Counted from the first letter of the stretch, positions 27,424 through 37,594 are shown. The stretch is 50,505 bases of DNA from an uncultured beta proteobacterium (GCA_903944725.1 CAJASX010000071.1:1-50505); one strand, 5' to 3'. Translations and numbers: made by a program. Notes: a model not told the origin generated them from the letters alone.

Positions 27424-28043
27424 TGATGGGTAAGCAGTTTTTTTTACCCTCAGTATGGCGTACAAAAGCACTTTCTAAGGCCATCAATCATGTGCTGGCG
27501 AAAGAGTCCTGGGCCCGCGCTGAATTAATCTGCCATACCGGTAAGCGAATTAAGCTGTGCTTACCGGTGACGCAAATGGGCTTCATGATTGATGCCGAGG
27601 GATATTTACAAGCGATCGAGTCGATCGATACCCTCGACGATTTTCATTTGACCTTAAGTATTTCTCCGAGTGAGTTAGCTAAAGTGCTAGCGAGCCAAGG
27701 CGAAATGCGTGAAAAAGCCTTTAAAGCTGTAAAAATTACTGGCGATGCCGACTTAGCGCAACTTATTGGGCGCCTAGCAGGTCAATTGCGCTGGGAGTAT
27801 GAAGAAGATTTAGCCCGTTTCATTGGTGATGCCCCTGCACATTTTCTGGTGAAACAAGGCAAACGCTTGCATGCAGCAGGTCAAGCGGCGCGACGTGATC
27901 TGCTCGGTAACGTGGTTGAATATTTAAGTGAAGAAAAGCAAGTATTACTCAAGCAGGATGATTTTAACCAGCATAAGGCTGCTATCAATGAAACCCGTGA
28001 TGCACTCGAGCGCTTAGAAAAACGCATTGCCCGTTTACAGTAA
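27423..28043 (+). CDS. ubiJ: Ubiquinone biosynthesis accessory factor UbiJ (SCP2 domain)
   Basis: A 206-residue protein starting MMGKQFFLPSVWRTKALSKA. It has a lipid-binding SCP2-like domain (GFMIDAEGYLQAI, FHLTLSISPSELAKVL, AFKAVKITGDADLAQLIG) and a C-terminal coiled coil (ETRDALERLEKRIARL) typical of UbiJ. UbiJ with UbiK forms a soluble lipid-binding factor that organises the Ubi complex. The start at 27423 was chosen because it overlaps the preceding stop (TAATG); the frame extends 11 codons further upstream, but inside the Tim44-like gene. It is followed by ubiB after 15 bp, as in E. coli ubiE-ubiJ-ubiB. Confidence 0.92.
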   Translation: MMGKQFFLPSVWRTKALSKAINHVLAKESWARAELICHTGKRIKLCLPVTQMGFMIDAEGYLQAIESIDTLDDFHLTLSISPSELAKVLASQGEMREKAFKAVKITGDADLAQLIGRLAGQLRWEYEEDLARFIGDAPAHFLVKQGKRLHAAGQAARRDLLGNVVEYLSEEKQVLLKQDDFNQHKAAINETRDALERLEKRIARLQ

Positions 28044-28058
28044 GGGGTCATGTAAATA

Positions 28059-29636
28059 GTGAGCCGCATTATTCGTTTAAGTAAAATTTTTTTCACAGCT
28101 TGGCGCTTTGGTTTATTGCCGCTATTACGCGATAGTCTTAAACCAGGCTTAAGTCGATCGTTACTGAGCGTTTTATGTTGGTTCTCACCGAATTCTTTGC
28201 CTAGAGGCATACGCATTCGTTTAACCCTAGAAGCGCTTGGCCCAATTTTTGTTAAATTTGGACAAGTACTTTCAACCCGCCGCGATCTTTTGCCAGAAGA
28301 TATTGCTGATGAATTGGCTAAATTACAAGATCAGGTTCCCCCATTTTCTAATGAAAAGTCACGGGCCATTATTGAGCTGGCTTTAGACTGCCCAATTGAA
28401 GAAGTATTTAGTAGCTTTGACGCCACTCCTGTTGCTAGTGCATCGGTGGCTCAGGTTCACTTCGGTGTTTTACGTGGCACTGAGCAGCATCCTGAATGGC
28501 GCGATTACTTAGTCGCAATTAAGGTGTTGCGCCCAGAAATATTGCCGATTATTGAGGGCGATATTGCTTTAATGTACGATCTCGCAAAGATTGTCGAACG
28601 ATCTTCAGAAGATGGACGACGTTTAAAGCCGCGCGAAGTGGTTGCTGAGTTTGATACCTATTTGCACGATGAACTTGATTTGATGCGCGAAGCTGCGAAT
28701 GCTAGTCAGTTGCGCCGCTATTTTGCTGATTCTGATAAGTTAATGATTCCAGAAATGATTTGGGATCTATGCCATACCAATGTCATTGTGATGGAACGCA
28801 TGCATGGGATTTCAATTGGCAGAATGGATGAGCTACGCGCTGCGGGAGTTGACTTTAAAAAATTAGCGGTCGATGGCGTCGAAATATTTTTTACGCAAGT
28901 CTTTCAGCACGGCTTTTTCCATGCTGACATGCATCCTGGCAATATTTTGATTAGCCTTGAGCCAAATACATTTGGGCGATATATATCACTTGATTTTGGT
29001 ATTGTGGGTACCTTAAGTGCCTTTGATAAAAATTATTTAGCACAAAACTTTTTAGCCTTCTTTAATCGTGATTACCGTCGAGTAGCAGAACTTCATGTTG
29101 AATCGGGCTGGGTGCCAAGCGATACCCGAATTGAAGATTTAGAGGGCGCGGTTCGCGCTGTTTGCGAACCCTATTTTGATCGACCCCTTAAAGATATTTC
29201 TTTAGGCATTGTCTTGATGCGCTTATTTCAAACCTCGCGGCGCTTTAAGGTCGAAATTCAGCCTCAATTAACGCTTTTACAAAAAACACTTTTAAATGTT
29301 GAGGGTTTAGGGCGGCAACTTGATCCAGACCTCGATTTATGGAAAACGGCTAAACCGATTTTAGAAAAATGGGTGAGCCAACAACTGGGATGGCGCGGCT
29401 TCATTGAAGGCCTAAAAGAAGAGGCGCCAAATTGGGCAAAACTATTACCCACCCTGCCGCGTTTATTGGCTGAAAGCCTGACGCAGCGCAATCAATATGA
29501 TCGTAGCACTGAGCTTGAGGTTCTAAGAACCCTGTTAGATGAACAGCGGCGTAGCCGTCGCTTACTCGCTAGCGCACTACTTTTCTTGGGCGGGTTCATT
29601 GCTGGCGCCTTCCTGATTACCTTACACCTGCATTAA
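28059..29636 (+). CDS. ubiB: Ubiquinone biosynthesis regulatory protein kinase-like UbiB
   Basis: A 525-residue atypical kinase/ATPase of the ABC1/ADCK family needed for aerobic ubiquinone synthesis. The KxGQ motif ([13 protein letters not shown]), the alanine-rich loop that replaces the kinase P-loop ([12 protein letters not shown]), the catalytic-loop-like [12 protein letters not shown] and the metal-binding LDFGIVG are all present. A C-terminal transmembrane segment ([17 protein letters not shown]) anchors it to the inner membrane. It uses a GTG start, behind an AAGGGG about ten bases upstream. Confidence 0.96.
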   Translation: MSRIIRLSKIFFTAWRFGLLPLLRDSLKPGLSRSLLSVLCWFSPNSLPRGIRIRLTLEALGPIFVKFGQVLSTRRDLLPEDIADELAKLQDQVPPFSNEKSRAIIELALDCPIEEVFSSFDATPVASASVAQVHFGVLRGTEQHPEWRDYLVAIKVLRPEILPIIEGDIALMYDLAKIVERSSEDGRRLKPREVVAEFDTYLHDELDLMREAANASQLRRYFADSDKLMIPEMIWDLCHTNVIVMERMHGISIGRMDELRAAGVDFKKLAVDGVEIFFTQVFQHGFFHADMHPGNILISLEPNTFGRYISLDFGIVGTLSAFDKNYLAQNFLAFFNRDYRRVAELHVESGWVPSDTRIEDLEGAVRAVCEPYFDRPLKDISLGIVLMRLFQTSRRFKVEIQPQLTLLQKTLLNVEGLGRQLDPDLDLWKTAKPILEKWVSQQLGWRGFIEGLKEEAPNWAKLLPTLPRLLAESLTQRNQYDRSTELEVLRTLLDEQRRSRRLLASALLFLGGFIAGAFLITLHLH

Positions 29637-29690
29637 ACTCCCGCTTCCTAGCTCAAAACGTTAAAATAAGCAGTTAGGCAGATTAATTAG

Positions 29691-30353
29691 ATGAAAAAAT
29701 ACTTTATAGCTGGAATATTGGTGTGGGTGCCGATTGCGGTTACCGTTTGGGTAATCACTTGGGGCCTGGGTCTGCTTGATGGCGTCTTTGGCTCTGTCAT
29801 GCATGTCATCATTGCAGTTTTTCCACGCCAATTTACTGCCGACCTCGAATACTTCCGCGCTCTGCCAGGCGTAGGCGTACTTATTGTAGTCATGGTCATT
29901 ATTGCCACTGGCCTACTGGCAATTAGTTTTGCTGGCCAATGGTGGGTGCGGTTTTGGGATAAACAGATGAACCGCATTCCCATTGTGCGATCAATTTACC
30001 CTAGTGTGAAGCAAGTTTCATCCACTTTATTTTCAGGCAGTGGACAAGCATTTCGTAAGGCTCTTTTAATCCGTTACCCCCACGCTAATTCATGGGCAGT
30101 TGCCTTTCAAATAGGCGCCCCCGCAGCCGAGATTCAACATAAATTAGGCGGAGATTATGTCAACGTATTTTTGCCAACTACGCCAAATCCAACCTCAGGA
30201 TTTTTTATGATTGTTCCGCGTAGTGAAGTAATTGAATTAGAGATGAATGTTGAAGAAGCACTGAAATATATTGTCTCAATGGGTACGGTACCTCCTCTAC
30301 CAACTGCCAGTGGCTTAAGTGCTACTCAACTTTCAAACCCTTCTGAAACATAG
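29691..30353 (+). CDS. DUF502 family membrane protein
   Basis: A 220-residue inner-membrane protein with two N-terminal transmembrane segments (IAGILVWVPIAVTVWVITWGL and VGVLIVVMVIIATGLLAISFAG) and a soluble C-terminal region containing RIPIVRSIYPSVKQVSSTLF and FFMIVPRSEVIELEMNVEEALKYIVSMG, the DUF502 signature. Function is unknown. In Burkholderiales it normally lies next to aspS, often after a small FmdB-type zinc-ribbon gene; here only 54 bp separate it from ubiB and no such gene fits. aspS begins 9 bp after its stop, so they are likely co-transcribed. Confidence 0.92.
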   Translation: MKKYFIAGILVWVPIAVTVWVITWGLGLLDGVFGSVMHVIIAVFPRQFTADLEYFRALPGVGVLIVVMVIIATGLLAISFAGQWWVRFWDKQMNRIPIVRSIYPSVKQVSSTLFSGSGQAFRKALLIRYPHANSWAVAFQIGAPAAEIQHKLGGDYVNVFLPTTPNPTSGFFMIVPRSEVIELEMNVEEALKYIVSMGTVPPLPTASGLSATQLSNPSET

Positions 30354-30362
30354 GAAATAAGT

Positions 30363-32162
30363 ATGTCGATGCGAAGTCACACTTGCGGACAGGTTACAGA
30401 TGCGCTCATTGGCCAAGAAGTTACTTTGGCTGGCTGGGTTAATCGCCGCCGTGACCATGGGGGAGTAATTTTTATTGACTTACGTGATCATCAGGGGTTT
30501 GTGCAGGTAGTCTGCGACCCCGATCGACCTGAGATGTTTAAGCTTGCTGAGCAAGTGCGTAATGAGTTTTGTCTTCAAATTATTGGCAAAGTACGGGCGC
30601 GACCAGCTGGCACTGAAAATAACGATTTAGCCAGTGGCAAGGTCGAAGTGCTCTGTCACCAATTAGTTATTTTGAATGCATCAGTAACCCCACCTTTTTT
30701 ACTTGATGATGACAATCTTTCTGAAACTACACGTTTAACCCACCGTGTTTTAGATTTACGCCGTCCGCAGATGCAAAAGAATTTACGTTTGCGTTACCAA
30801 GTGGCAATGGAAACCCGGCGTTATCTCGATGCGGCTGGCTTTATCGATATTGAAACGCCTATGCTAACCAAGAGCACGCCTGAAGGTGCTCGCGATTATT
30901 TGGTGCCGTCACGGGTTCATGATGGGCAATTTTTTGCACTACCGCAATCTCCACAGTTATTTAAACAATTGCTCATGGTGGCAGGTTTTGATCGCTATTA
31001 TCAAATTACCAAATGTTTTCGTGATGAAGATTTACGCGCCGATCGCCAGCCCGAATTTACCCAGATTGATTGCGAAACTGCATTCTTAAACGAATTAGAA
31101 ATTCGAGATTTATTCGAAAATATGATTGATCATATTTTCAAAACTGTCATGCAAGTCGAGCTACCCAAGCCATTTCCTGTCATGTCTTATGCCGAGGGAA
31201 TGGCCCGCTATGGATCAGATAAACCTGATTTACGAATTGCAATGGAGTTTACCGAGTTAACTACCGTGATGAAAGATGTTGATTTCAAGGTTTTTTCTGG
31301 CGCTGCCAATCAAGTGGATGGTCGAGTCGTCGCTTTATGTGTTCCAGGCGGAGCCCAAATTAGTCGTAGCGAAATTGATGATTACACACAGTTTGTAACA
31401 ATTTATGGTGCTAAGGGTTTAGCGTGGATTAAAGTGAACTCGCGCGCCGATGGCCGTAATGGCTTACAGTCTCCGATTGTTAAAAATTTACACGACGCAG
31501 CAATTGACAGTATTTTAAGTCGAAGCAACGCACAAGATGGTGACATCATTTTCTTTGGTGCTGATAAAGCCAAAATAGTAAATGATGCTATTGGTAATTT
31601 GCGTTTGCGAATTGGGCACTCTGCTTGGGGTAAAGAGCACGGTTTATTTACTGAGGGATGGAAGCCGCTTTGGGTGGTTGACTTTCCGATGTTTGACTAC
31701 GATGAAGGCGAAGCTCGGTGGGTAGCTTGTCATCACCCATTTACTAGCCCTAAAGATGAGCATTTACAACTTTTAGACAGCAATCCTGGGCAATGCTTAG
31801 CCAAAGCCTATGATATGGTTTTAAACGGTAGTGAAATCGGTGGTGGCTCAGTCCGTATTCACCAAGAGGCAGTTCAAAGTCAAGTTTTTCGGGCCTTAAA
31901 AATTGGCCCTGAAGAGGCGCAATCTAAGTTTGGCTTTTTACTCGATGCCCTTCAGTACGGCGCGCCCCCCCATGGTGGGATAGCCTTCGGTCTTGATCGT
32001 ATTGTTACGATGATGACCGGCGCCGAATCGATTCGTGACGTTATTGCTTTCCCTAAAACTCAACGTGCCCAATGCTTACTTACTCAGGCGCCTAGCACGG
32101 TCGATGAACGTCAATTACGTGAATTACATATTCGCTTACGTCAGGTAAGCCCAGCAGGTTAA
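30363..32162 (+). CDS. aspS: Aspartyl-tRNA synthetase
   Basis: A 599-residue class II aminoacyl-tRNA synthetase. The N-terminal OB-fold anticodon-binding domain ([21 protein letters not shown]) is followed by class II motif 1 ([19 protein letters not shown]), motif 2 ([22 protein letters not shown], shown here as [11 protein letters not shown]) and motif 3 (GLDRIVTMM), with a bacterial GAD insertion domain in between. The size is that of bacterial-type AspRS. Whether it also charges tRNA-Asn cannot be read with confidence; many betaproteobacteria use a non-discriminating AspRS with GatCAB. Confidence 0.98.
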   Translation: MSMRSHTCGQVTDALIGQEVTLAGWVNRRRDHGGVIFIDLRDHQGFVQVVCDPDRPEMFKLAEQVRNEFCLQIIGKVRARPAGTENNDLASGKVEVLCHQLVILNASVTPPFLLDDDNLSETTRLTHRVLDLRRPQMQKNLRLRYQVAMETRRYLDAAGFIDIETPMLTKSTPEGARDYLVPSRVHDGQFFALPQSPQLFKQLLMVAGFDRYYQITKCFRDEDLRADRQPEFTQIDCETAFLNELEIRDLFENMIDHIFKTVMQVELPKPFPVMSYAEGMARYGSDKPDLRIAMEFTELTTVMKDVDFKVFSGAANQVDGRVVALCVPGGAQISRSEIDDYTQFVTIYGAKGLAWIKVNSRADGRNGLQSPIVKNLHDAAIDSILSRSNAQDGDIIFFGADKAKIVNDAIGNLRLRIGHSAWGKEHGLFTEGWKPLWVVDFPMFDYDEGEARWVACHHPFTSPKDEHLQLLDSNPGQCLAKAYDMVLNGSEIGGGSVRIHQEAVQSQVFRALKIGPEEAQSKFGFLLDALQYGAPPHGGIAFGLDRIVTMMTGAESIRDVIAFPKTQRAQCLLTQAPSTVDERQLRELHIRLRQVSPAG

Positions 32163-32163
32163 T

Positions 32164-32616
32164 TTGAAAATACCAATTTCAGTATTGGTAGTTATTTACA
32201 ATACCAGCGGCGAAGTTTTACTGATTGAGCGCGCCGATCGTAAGGGGTTTTGGCAATCAGTTACTGGTAGCCTCGATAGTCCACACGAAATGACCAGAGT
32301 AGCTGCTGAACGTGAAGTATATGAAGAGACCGGTATTCAAGTAGCTGCTTTACACGCTGCTGCATTACAAGATATGCATCATCAGGTGGAATACGAAATT
32401 TACTCCCAATGGCTACATCGCTATGCTACTGGGGTAACTCGAAATGTCGAGCATTGGTTTTCCTTGTTGGTACCCCAAGCAACCCAGATCACTTTAGCGC
32501 CCCGCGAACACCTCACTTACCAATGGCTTAAGCCACAATTGGCTGCGGTAAAGTGTTTTTCAAGTAGCAATCGACTAGCGATTGAAACCGTATTTAATCT
32601 AGATAAGAGCAAGTAA
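32164..32616 (+). CDS. nudB: Dihydroneopterin triphosphate diphosphatase (NudB-type Nudix hydrolase)
   Basis: A 150-residue Nudix hydrolase. The Nudix box runs from GSLDSPHE to REVYEETGI, with one extra residue between the first glycine and glutamate compared with the consensus. VLVVIYNTSGEVLLIERAD and FWQSVTGS fit NudB, which releases pyrophosphate from dihydroneopterin triphosphate in folate synthesis. The start is a TTG at 32164, one base after the aspS stop, so translation is likely coupled; no other start precedes the conserved N-terminal strand. aspS-nudB is a common order in betaproteobacteria. Confidence 0.9.
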   Translation: MKIPISVLVVIYNTSGEVLLIERADRKGFWQSVTGSLDSPHEMTRVAAEREVYEETGIQVAALHAAALQDMHHQVEYEIYSQWLHRYATGVTRNVEHWFSLLVPQATQITLAPREHLTYQWLKPQLAAVKCFSSSNRLAIETVFNLDKSK

Positions 32617-32640
32617 GCAGATTGTGGTTAAGATAAGCAA

Positions 32641-34494
32641 ATGAGACCAGCATCCCACCATCATGCTGATGAAGCCAAAAGCCCTGCCGCAGTAAAAAGT
32701 GTTAGCTCAAAGCGCAGTGATTGGCACGCAATTCGTGATTTACTGCCCTATCTTTTAGAGCATAAGATTCGCGTGATCTTGGCTTTACTTTGTATGGTTG
32801 CGGCTAAGTTTGCTAACTTGGGCATTCCCATTTTAATGAAGAGTTTAATTGATACGCTCAATATTAAAATTGGCACACCTGAAGCTTTATTAGCCGTACC
32901 CCTAGCATTAATTATTGCTTACGGTCTATTGCGATTTTCGGCAGCCTTATTTAATGAGTTAAGAGAAGGATTATTCGCTCGGGTTACTCAAAATGCGGTA
33001 CGTAAAGTAGCACTGCAAGTTTTTGAACATTTGCATGGTCTAGCTTTAAGTTTTCACTTAGCTAGGCAAACGGGTGGAGTTAGCCGCGATATTGAACGGG
33101 GCACCCGTGGCATTCAGTCATTAATTTCATATTCGCTGTATAGCATTTTACCAACTCTCATTGAGTTTGCTTTGGTGCTCGGCTACTTTGCTTTTAGCTA
33201 CAACTATTGGTTTGCGGCGATCACTTTAGTAGCACTCGTTTTATATATTAGTTTTACTATTTTGGTTACCGAATGGCGTACCCAATTTCGTCGCACCATG
33301 AACAAAATGGATTCGCGCGCCAATCAGAAAGCCATTGATTCACTACTCAATTTTGAAACAGTTAAATATTTTGGTAATGAACAATTTGAGGCTCGTCGTT
33401 ACGATGAAAATTTATTACGCTATCAAACTGCCGCAATTCAATCACAAAAATCACTAGCGCTACTCAATTTAGGTCAACAAAGCATTATTGGAGTTGGCTT
33501 AGTGCTTATTTTGTGGCGGGCAACATTAGGTGTTATCGATGGCACGATGACTTTGGGCGACCTTGTTTTAGTGAATACTTTAATGATTCAGTTATATATC
33601 CCACTGAATTTCTTGGGGGTTATCTATCGCGAAATAAAACAAGCGCTCACTGATATGGACCGGATGTTTTCTTTGCTAGATACCGAAAAAGAAATTGCCG
33701 ATATTCCTGGGGCAAAACCGCTGGTAATTAATAACTATGCTACCGGTCCAGAAGTACAATTTGAGCACGTTTCATTTAGCTATGAAGCACGCCGAGAAAT
33801 TTTGCATGATGTTAGCTTTACGATTCCCGCGGGCACCATTACGGCAATTGTGGGTCAAAGTGGCGCGGGTAAAAGCACCATTGCACGGCTGTTATTTCGT
33901 TTCTATGATATCCAGGCTGGCAAAATTCTGATTGATGGTCAAAATATTCAAGCAGTCCAGCAAACGAGTTTACGTAAAGCCATCGGTATCGTGCCTCAAG
34001 ATACAGTTTTATTTAATGACACCATTGCCTATAACATTGCCTATGGAAGACCTGCTGCGAGTATTGCGGAGGTGCGTGATGCCGCTCGCGCCGCTCAAAT
34101 TGATAGCTTAATTGAACGCTTGCCCGATGGTTTTGAAACCCAAGTGGGCGAGCGTGGCTTAAAGTTATCGGGTGGCGAAAAACAACGCGTTGCCATTGCG
34201 CGCACCTTACTTAAGCAACCAGCTATGCTGCTCTTTGACGAAGCTACGTCGGCGCTTGATTCTAAAACCGAGCGTGCCCTTCAAGAAGAAATGTTAGGTT
34301 TAGCGCGCAACCGTACAACTTTAATTATTGCGCATCGCTTATCGACTATCGTGCATGCCGATCAAATTTTAGTGATGGAGCACGGTCGCATTATTGAGCG
34401 TGGTACCCACCTGGAATTAGTTGATCTTAATGGCAAATATGCTGAAATGTGGCAAATGCAAGAGCGCAGTGAAAATGCCGTGCAAGATGCTTAG
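32641..34494 (+). CDS. ABC transporter, Atm1/heavy-metal exporter type (fused membrane and ATPase domains)
   Basis: A 617-residue half-transporter. Residues of about 40-340 form a six-helix type IV exporter domain, including [20 protein letters not shown] and [19 protein letters not shown] segments (here [20 protein letters not shown]) that are diagnostic of the Atm1/HMT1 group. The nucleotide-binding domain has Walker [15 protein letters not shown], the signature [16 protein letters not shown] and Walker [16 protein letters not shown]. Atm1-type proteins export glutathione-linked sulfur or metal compounds and tie into Fe-S metabolism; the substrate here is unproven. It begins 24 bp after nudB. 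Confidence 0.94.
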   Translation: MRPASHHHADEAKSPAAVKSVSSKRSDWHAIRDLLPYLLEHKIRVILALLCMVAAKFANLGIPILMKSLIDTLNIKIGTPEALLAVPLALIIAYGLLRFSAALFNELREGLFARVTQNAVRKVALQVFEHLHGLALSFHLARQTGGVSRDIERGTRGIQSLISYSLYSILPTLIEFALVLGYFAFSYNYWFAAITLVALVLYISFTILVTEWRTQFRRTMNKMDSRANQKAIDSLLNFETVKYFGNEQFEARRYDENLLRYQTAAIQSQKSLALLNLGQQSIIGVGLVLILWRATLGVIDGTMTLGDLVLVNTLMIQLYIPLNFLGVIYREIKQALTDMDRMFSLLDTEKEIADIPGAKPLVINNYATGPEVQFEHVSFSYEARREILHDVSFTIPAGTITAIVGQSGAGKSTIARLLFRFYDIQAGKILIDGQNIQAVQQTSLRKAIGIVPQDTVLFNDTIAYNIAYGRPAASIAEVRDAARAAQIDSLIERLPDGFETQVGERGLKLSGGEKQRVAIARTLLKQPAMLLFDEATSALDSKTERALQEEMLGLARNRTTLIIAHRLSTIVHADQILVMEHGRIIERGTHLELVDLNGKYAEMWQMQERSENAVQDA

Positions 34495-34531
34495 CGAAGC
34501 GCATAAGCTAGCCATTGTTTAGAATTGGCTG

Positions 34532-35866
34532 ATGAGCACTAATTCCCAAGTGATTTTGCAGCAAGCTTTTGCGGCCGCCTTACAGCTTGCAGAACCGCGC
34601 CATATCATGGCCAATTCTTTAAAACGGATTTTCCCTGCTGGTGCAGAGCCACAAGGCCGTTGTTTGGTGGTGGGGGCCGGTAAAGCTAGTGCCGCCATGG
34701 CAAGCGCCTTAGAGGCCTACGCTGCCGCCAACTGGCCACAGGCCAAGCTTGATGGGATAGTTTTAACGCGCTATGGCCATGGTGCACCAACCCAAGCGAT
34801 TCACATCATTGAAGCAGGTCATCCAGTACCTGATCAAGCGGGGATGGAAGGCGCAATTGAAATTCTTCAGCGAGTGCATGAGCTTCATACGGGTGAAACC
34901 CTCATCGTGCTGGTTTCTGGTGGGGGATCAAGCCTACTCACCTTGCCCCAAACTGGCATCAGCATGGCAGATATGCGCCAAACCACCGAAGCGTTATTAC
35001 GTAGTGGCGCACCCATCGAAGAGATGAATATCGTGCGCAAACATCTTTCGGCTATTTTGGGTGGAAACCTGGCGCGCAGTGCGATGGCGCGCGGGGCGCG
35101 GGTAGAGGCTTTATTAATTTCCGATGTCACTGGCGACCATCCTGCCGATATTGCTAGCGGGCCTTGCGCTGCCGATTATTCTAGCTATGAAAATGCCTTA
35201 GCCATTTTGGCTAAATACAATTTGAATGCTAGCAATTTACCAGCAAGTGTTTTACAGCATTTGCAAGAGGGTCGGGATGGCAAAATACCTGAAACTTTAA
35301 AAGAAGCTGATTTAGCTGGGGCACTAGTGCGTAATCATGTGATTGCAACTGCGCGCCAAAGCCTGCAAGCTGCCGCCAACTTTATGGCAACCCAAGGCTA
35401 CACCCCTATTATTTTAGGAGATACGATTACTGGTGAAGCGCACGATGTTGCTTTAGTTCATGCGGCTATTGCGCGCGAAATTATTCATCATCAACAATGG
35501 GCCAAGTTACCAGTAGCACTTATTTCTGGGGGTGAATGTACGGTCACCATCCCCACTGAGATGAAAGGTCGCGGTGGTCGTTGCAGTGAATTTCTCCTAG
35601 CGCTCTTTGCAGCAACCAGTGATTTACCGAATATCTCTGCTTTAGCGGCAGATACTGACGGTATTGATGGTAGTGAATCTAACGCTGGTGCTTGGTTTAC
35701 GCCCGAGGTACGTAAGTTGGCGAAAGAGCGCAACTTGAGCCCTACGGCATTTTTAATTAAACACGATTGCTATGGATTTTTTGCAGACTTCAATGCTTTG
35801 GTAGATACTGGGCCGACACTGACCAATGTCAATGATTTCCGTATTATTTTGTTAGGGAAAAATTAA
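34532..35866 (+). CDS. Glycerate 2-kinase (MOFRL family)
   Basis: A 444-residue enzyme of the GckA/TtuD family that phosphorylates D-glycerate to 2-phosphoglycerate. Family segments are LVVGAGKASAAMASALEAY, VLTRYGHGAPT, EAGHPVPDQAG, LVSGGGSSLLTLP, NIVRKHLSAILGGNLA and SDVTGDHPADIASGP, with the C-terminal MOFRL motif DTDGIDGSESNAGAWF. It is cytoplasmic and links glyoxylate or tartronate use with glycolysis. No tartronate-semialdehyde reductase or glyoxylate carboligase is nearby, so the pathway context is open. pyrC begins 4 bp after its stop. Confidence 0.95.
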   Translation: MSTNSQVILQQAFAAALQLAEPRHIMANSLKRIFPAGAEPQGRCLVVGAGKASAAMASALEAYAAANWPQAKLDGIVLTRYGHGAPTQAIHIIEAGHPVPDQAGMEGAIEILQRVHELHTGETLIVLVSGGGSSLLTLPQTGISMADMRQTTEALLRSGAPIEEMNIVRKHLSAILGGNLARSAMARGARVEALLISDVTGDHPADIASGPCAADYSSYENALAILAKYNLNASNLPASVLQHLQEGRDGKIPETLKEADLAGALVRNHVIATARQSLQAAANFMATQGYTPIILGDTITGEAHDVALVHAAIAREIIHHQQWAKLPVALISGGECTVTIPTEMKGRGGRCSEFLLALFAATSDLPNISALAADTDGIDGSESNAGAWFTPEVRKLAKERNLSPTAFLIKHDCYGFFADFNALVDTGPTLTNVNDFRIILLGKN

Positions 35867-35870
35867 GGCT

Positions 35871-36932
35871 ATGCTACCCAATTCGCTAAGCTCACTTAGT
35901 CTGGTGAAACCGGACGATTGGCATTTACATATTCGCGACGGGGCGGTTTTAAAAGATGTTTTATCGCATACCGTAAAACAATTTTCACGGGCTATCATCA
36001 TGCCCAATTTGCAACCGCCAATTACGACTGTAGCGCTTGCCCAGGCCTATCGTGAGCGCATCGAGATGCAATTACAGCAATTAGCGCCAGCACAATTTAC
36101 GCCGCTAATGACTTTATATCTTACCGACAATACGCCTGCGTCAGAAGCACAAAAGGCTAAAGATGCAGGTATTGTAGGCATGAAGTTATATCCTGCAGGC
36201 GCGACCACGAATAGCGATTTAGGGGTGAGCAATTTAAAACACTGCAGCGCTGTACTTGAGGCGATGCAAAAAGCCAATTTGCCTTTATTAATTCATGGTG
36301 AAACAACCGACCCAACCGTTGACGTGTTTGATCGTGAAGCAGTTTTTATTGACCGCGTTCTTGAGCCATTGCGGCGTGATTTCCCCGAATTGCGCATTAT
36401 TTTCGAGCACATTACCACTTTGCAAGCTGCGCAATATGTGCGCGATGCGCATACTGCAAATAAAAACACCTTGGGCGCCACCATTACCCCACAACATTTA
36501 CTAATGAATCGCAATGCTATTTTTTCTGGTGGAATTCGTCCCCATTATTATTGTTTGCCAGTTTTAAAACGTGAGGAACATCGCTTAGCATTACTTGAGG
36601 TGGCTACTAGTGGTAATGGCCGTTTCTTTTTAGGTACTGATAGCGCTCCCCATCCAAAGGGCTTAAAAGAAAATGCTTGCGGTTGTGCCGGATGTTTTAG
36701 TGCTTTTAATGCGCTGGGTTTATATGCCGAAGCCTTTGAATCGGTTGGGCGACTTGATCGGCTTGAAGCATTTGCCAGTTTTTATGGCGCCGATTTCTAC
36801 GGCTTGCCTAGAAACACTGAAATCATTCACTTGCAAAAGCAAGCTCAATTAGTGCCAACTGAACTGCCTTTAGGTGATTCCACCATCGTGCCACTGCGGG
36901 CAGGTGAAACCATAGCATGGTCGCTCGCGTAG
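35871..36932 (+). CDS. pyrC: Dihydroorotase, homodimeric (PyrC) type
   Basis: A 353-residue zinc amidohydrolase that closes carbamoyl aspartate to dihydroorotate in pyrimidine synthesis. The zinc-binding HxH is in DDWHLHIRDG; the carboxylated lysine is in GMKLYPAGATTNSD; further ligands are in LLIHGE and FEHITT, and the catalytic aspartate in FLGTDSAPHPK. Length and motifs match the E. coli PyrC class rather than the longer class I enzymes. It is the last protein gene of the plus-strand run and is followed by rnpB about 75 bp on. Confidence 0.97.
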   Translation: MLPNSLSSLSLVKPDDWHLHIRDGAVLKDVLSHTVKQFSRAIIMPNLQPPITTVALAQAYRERIEMQLQQLAPAQFTPLMTLYLTDNTPASEAQKAKDAGIVGMKLYPAGATTNSDLGVSNLKHCSAVLEAMQKANLPLLIHGETTDPTVDVFDREAVFIDRVLEPLRRDFPELRIIFEHITTLQAAQYVRDAHTANKNTLGATITPQHLLMNRNAIFSGGIRPHYYCLPVLKREEHRLALLEVATSGNGRFFLGTDSAPHPKGLKENACGCAGCFSAFNALGLYAEAFESVGRLDRLEAFASFYGADFYGLPRNTEIIHLQKQAQLVPTELPLGDSTIVPLRAGETIAWSLA

Positions 36933-37007
36933 GATCTGTTATGCGTTCCAAACTGAATTTTCAATCTTATTTTTAAACTAAACTCTGGCGACTGCGTTAG
37001 ACTTCAA

Positions 37008-37319
37008 GCGCAGAGTCAATTAGGCAATCGCCGCCTCTTTTAAAGAGGGGGAGGAAAGTCCGGACTCCATAGGGAAAGGTGTTGGCTAACAGCCATCCAC
37101 GGCGACGTGCGGAATAGGGCCACAGAGACGAGCGTATTTAGTTACGGTGAAACGCGGTAACCTCCACCTGGAGCAATCCCAAGTAAGCAGATGATGAGGC
37201 GTCCCGCTGAGTCTGCGGGTAGGGAGCTTGAGCCGTCAGGTAACTGCCGGCCTAGAGGAATGATTGCCCCTAGATGAAAGTCTAGGCGACAGAATCCGGC
37301 TTATCGATTGACTCTGCAC
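37008..37319 (+). ncRNA. rnpB: RNase P RNA, bacterial type A
   Basis: The catalytic RNA of RNase P, which trims tRNA 5' ends. The P1 helix is explicit: GCAGAGTCAAT at 37010-37020 pairs perfectly with ATTGACTCTGC at 37307-37317. Inside are the conserved core GAGGAAAGTCCGGACTCC near 37051-37068, the central ACAGAGACGAGCG region near 37122, GGTGAAACGCGGTAACCTCC near 37147 and the 3' P4 strand GACAGAATCCGGCTTATCG near 37288-37306. The size of about 310 nt suits a proteobacterial class A RNA. Exact ends are estimates from P1. No clear U-tract terminator follows, so the 3' end may come from processing. Confidence 0.95.
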
Positions 37320-37449
37320 TTCTCGCCTTATAAATAAGTTAGTATGTATTCACTTTATAAAAAAATCAATTAAAACAATAACTTAGCATTTTACTAAAAA
37401 ATAATGAATTTACCTTCTTATATAAGACTAGGGTAAACCCAAATAATTC
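37320..37449. other. A+T-rich spacer between rnpB and the sRNA promoter
   Basis: About 130 bp, markedly richer in A and T than the surroundings, with several A and T runs. I see no open reading frame with a ribosome-binding site and no terminator hairpin. A GGGTAAACCC near 37433-37442 is the only G/C cluster. It may act as an upstream activating (UP-element-like) region for the promoter that follows, which is inference only. Confidence 0.4.
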
Positions 37450-37478
37450 TTGCATTGCACCAAATCGCCAGATAGAAT
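37450..37478 (+). promoter_or_regulatory. Sigma-70 type promoter for the small RNA
   Basis: TTGCAT at 37450-37455 and TAGAAT at 37473-37478 with a 17-base spacer: four of six and five of six matches to the -35 and -10 consensus at the ideal spacing. The predicted transcript start is about 37485. It follows an A+T-rich block, which often strengthens promoters. It lies far upstream of rplM and before a strong terminator, so it should drive a short RNA. Confidence 0.6.
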
Positions 37479-37484
37479 GATTTC

Positions 37485-37594
37485 ATTGTTCAGTTTTTCC
37501 TTGTAATCAAAAGGGAATTACCGTTACACCCAGTGTCTCCTCCACCCAAACAAAGGTGGATTTCAGCCCAGGACCTAGTCCTGGGCCTTTTTTT
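37485..37594 (+). ncRNA. Candidate free-standing small RNA, about 110 nt
   Basis: Between rnpB and rplM a good promoter (37450-37478) is followed within 90-120 bases by a strong intrinsic terminator (37566-37594), defining an RNA of about 110 nt. Inside are small hairpins: GTAAT/ATTAC (37503-37507 with 37517-37521), ACAC/GTGT with a CCA loop (37526-37536), and TCCACC/GGTGGA with an 8-base loop (37541-37546 with 37555-37560). A pyrimidine-rich CTCCTCC at 37537-37543 could pair with Shine-Dalgarno sequences. No coding sequence with an RBS is present. It could instead be a prematurely terminated rplM leader. I do not recognise the family; it should be compared with known betaproteobacterial sRNAs. 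Confidence 0.55.
37566..37594 (+). terminator. Strong intrinsic terminator
   Basis: A perfect 9-bp stem, GCCCAGGAC (37566-37574) with GTCCTGGGC (37578-37586), a CTA loop, then C and seven T residues to 37594. No protein gene ends upstream; the nearest plus-strand features are rnpB and the candidate sRNA. It should separate that transcription from rplM. Confidence 0.9.
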
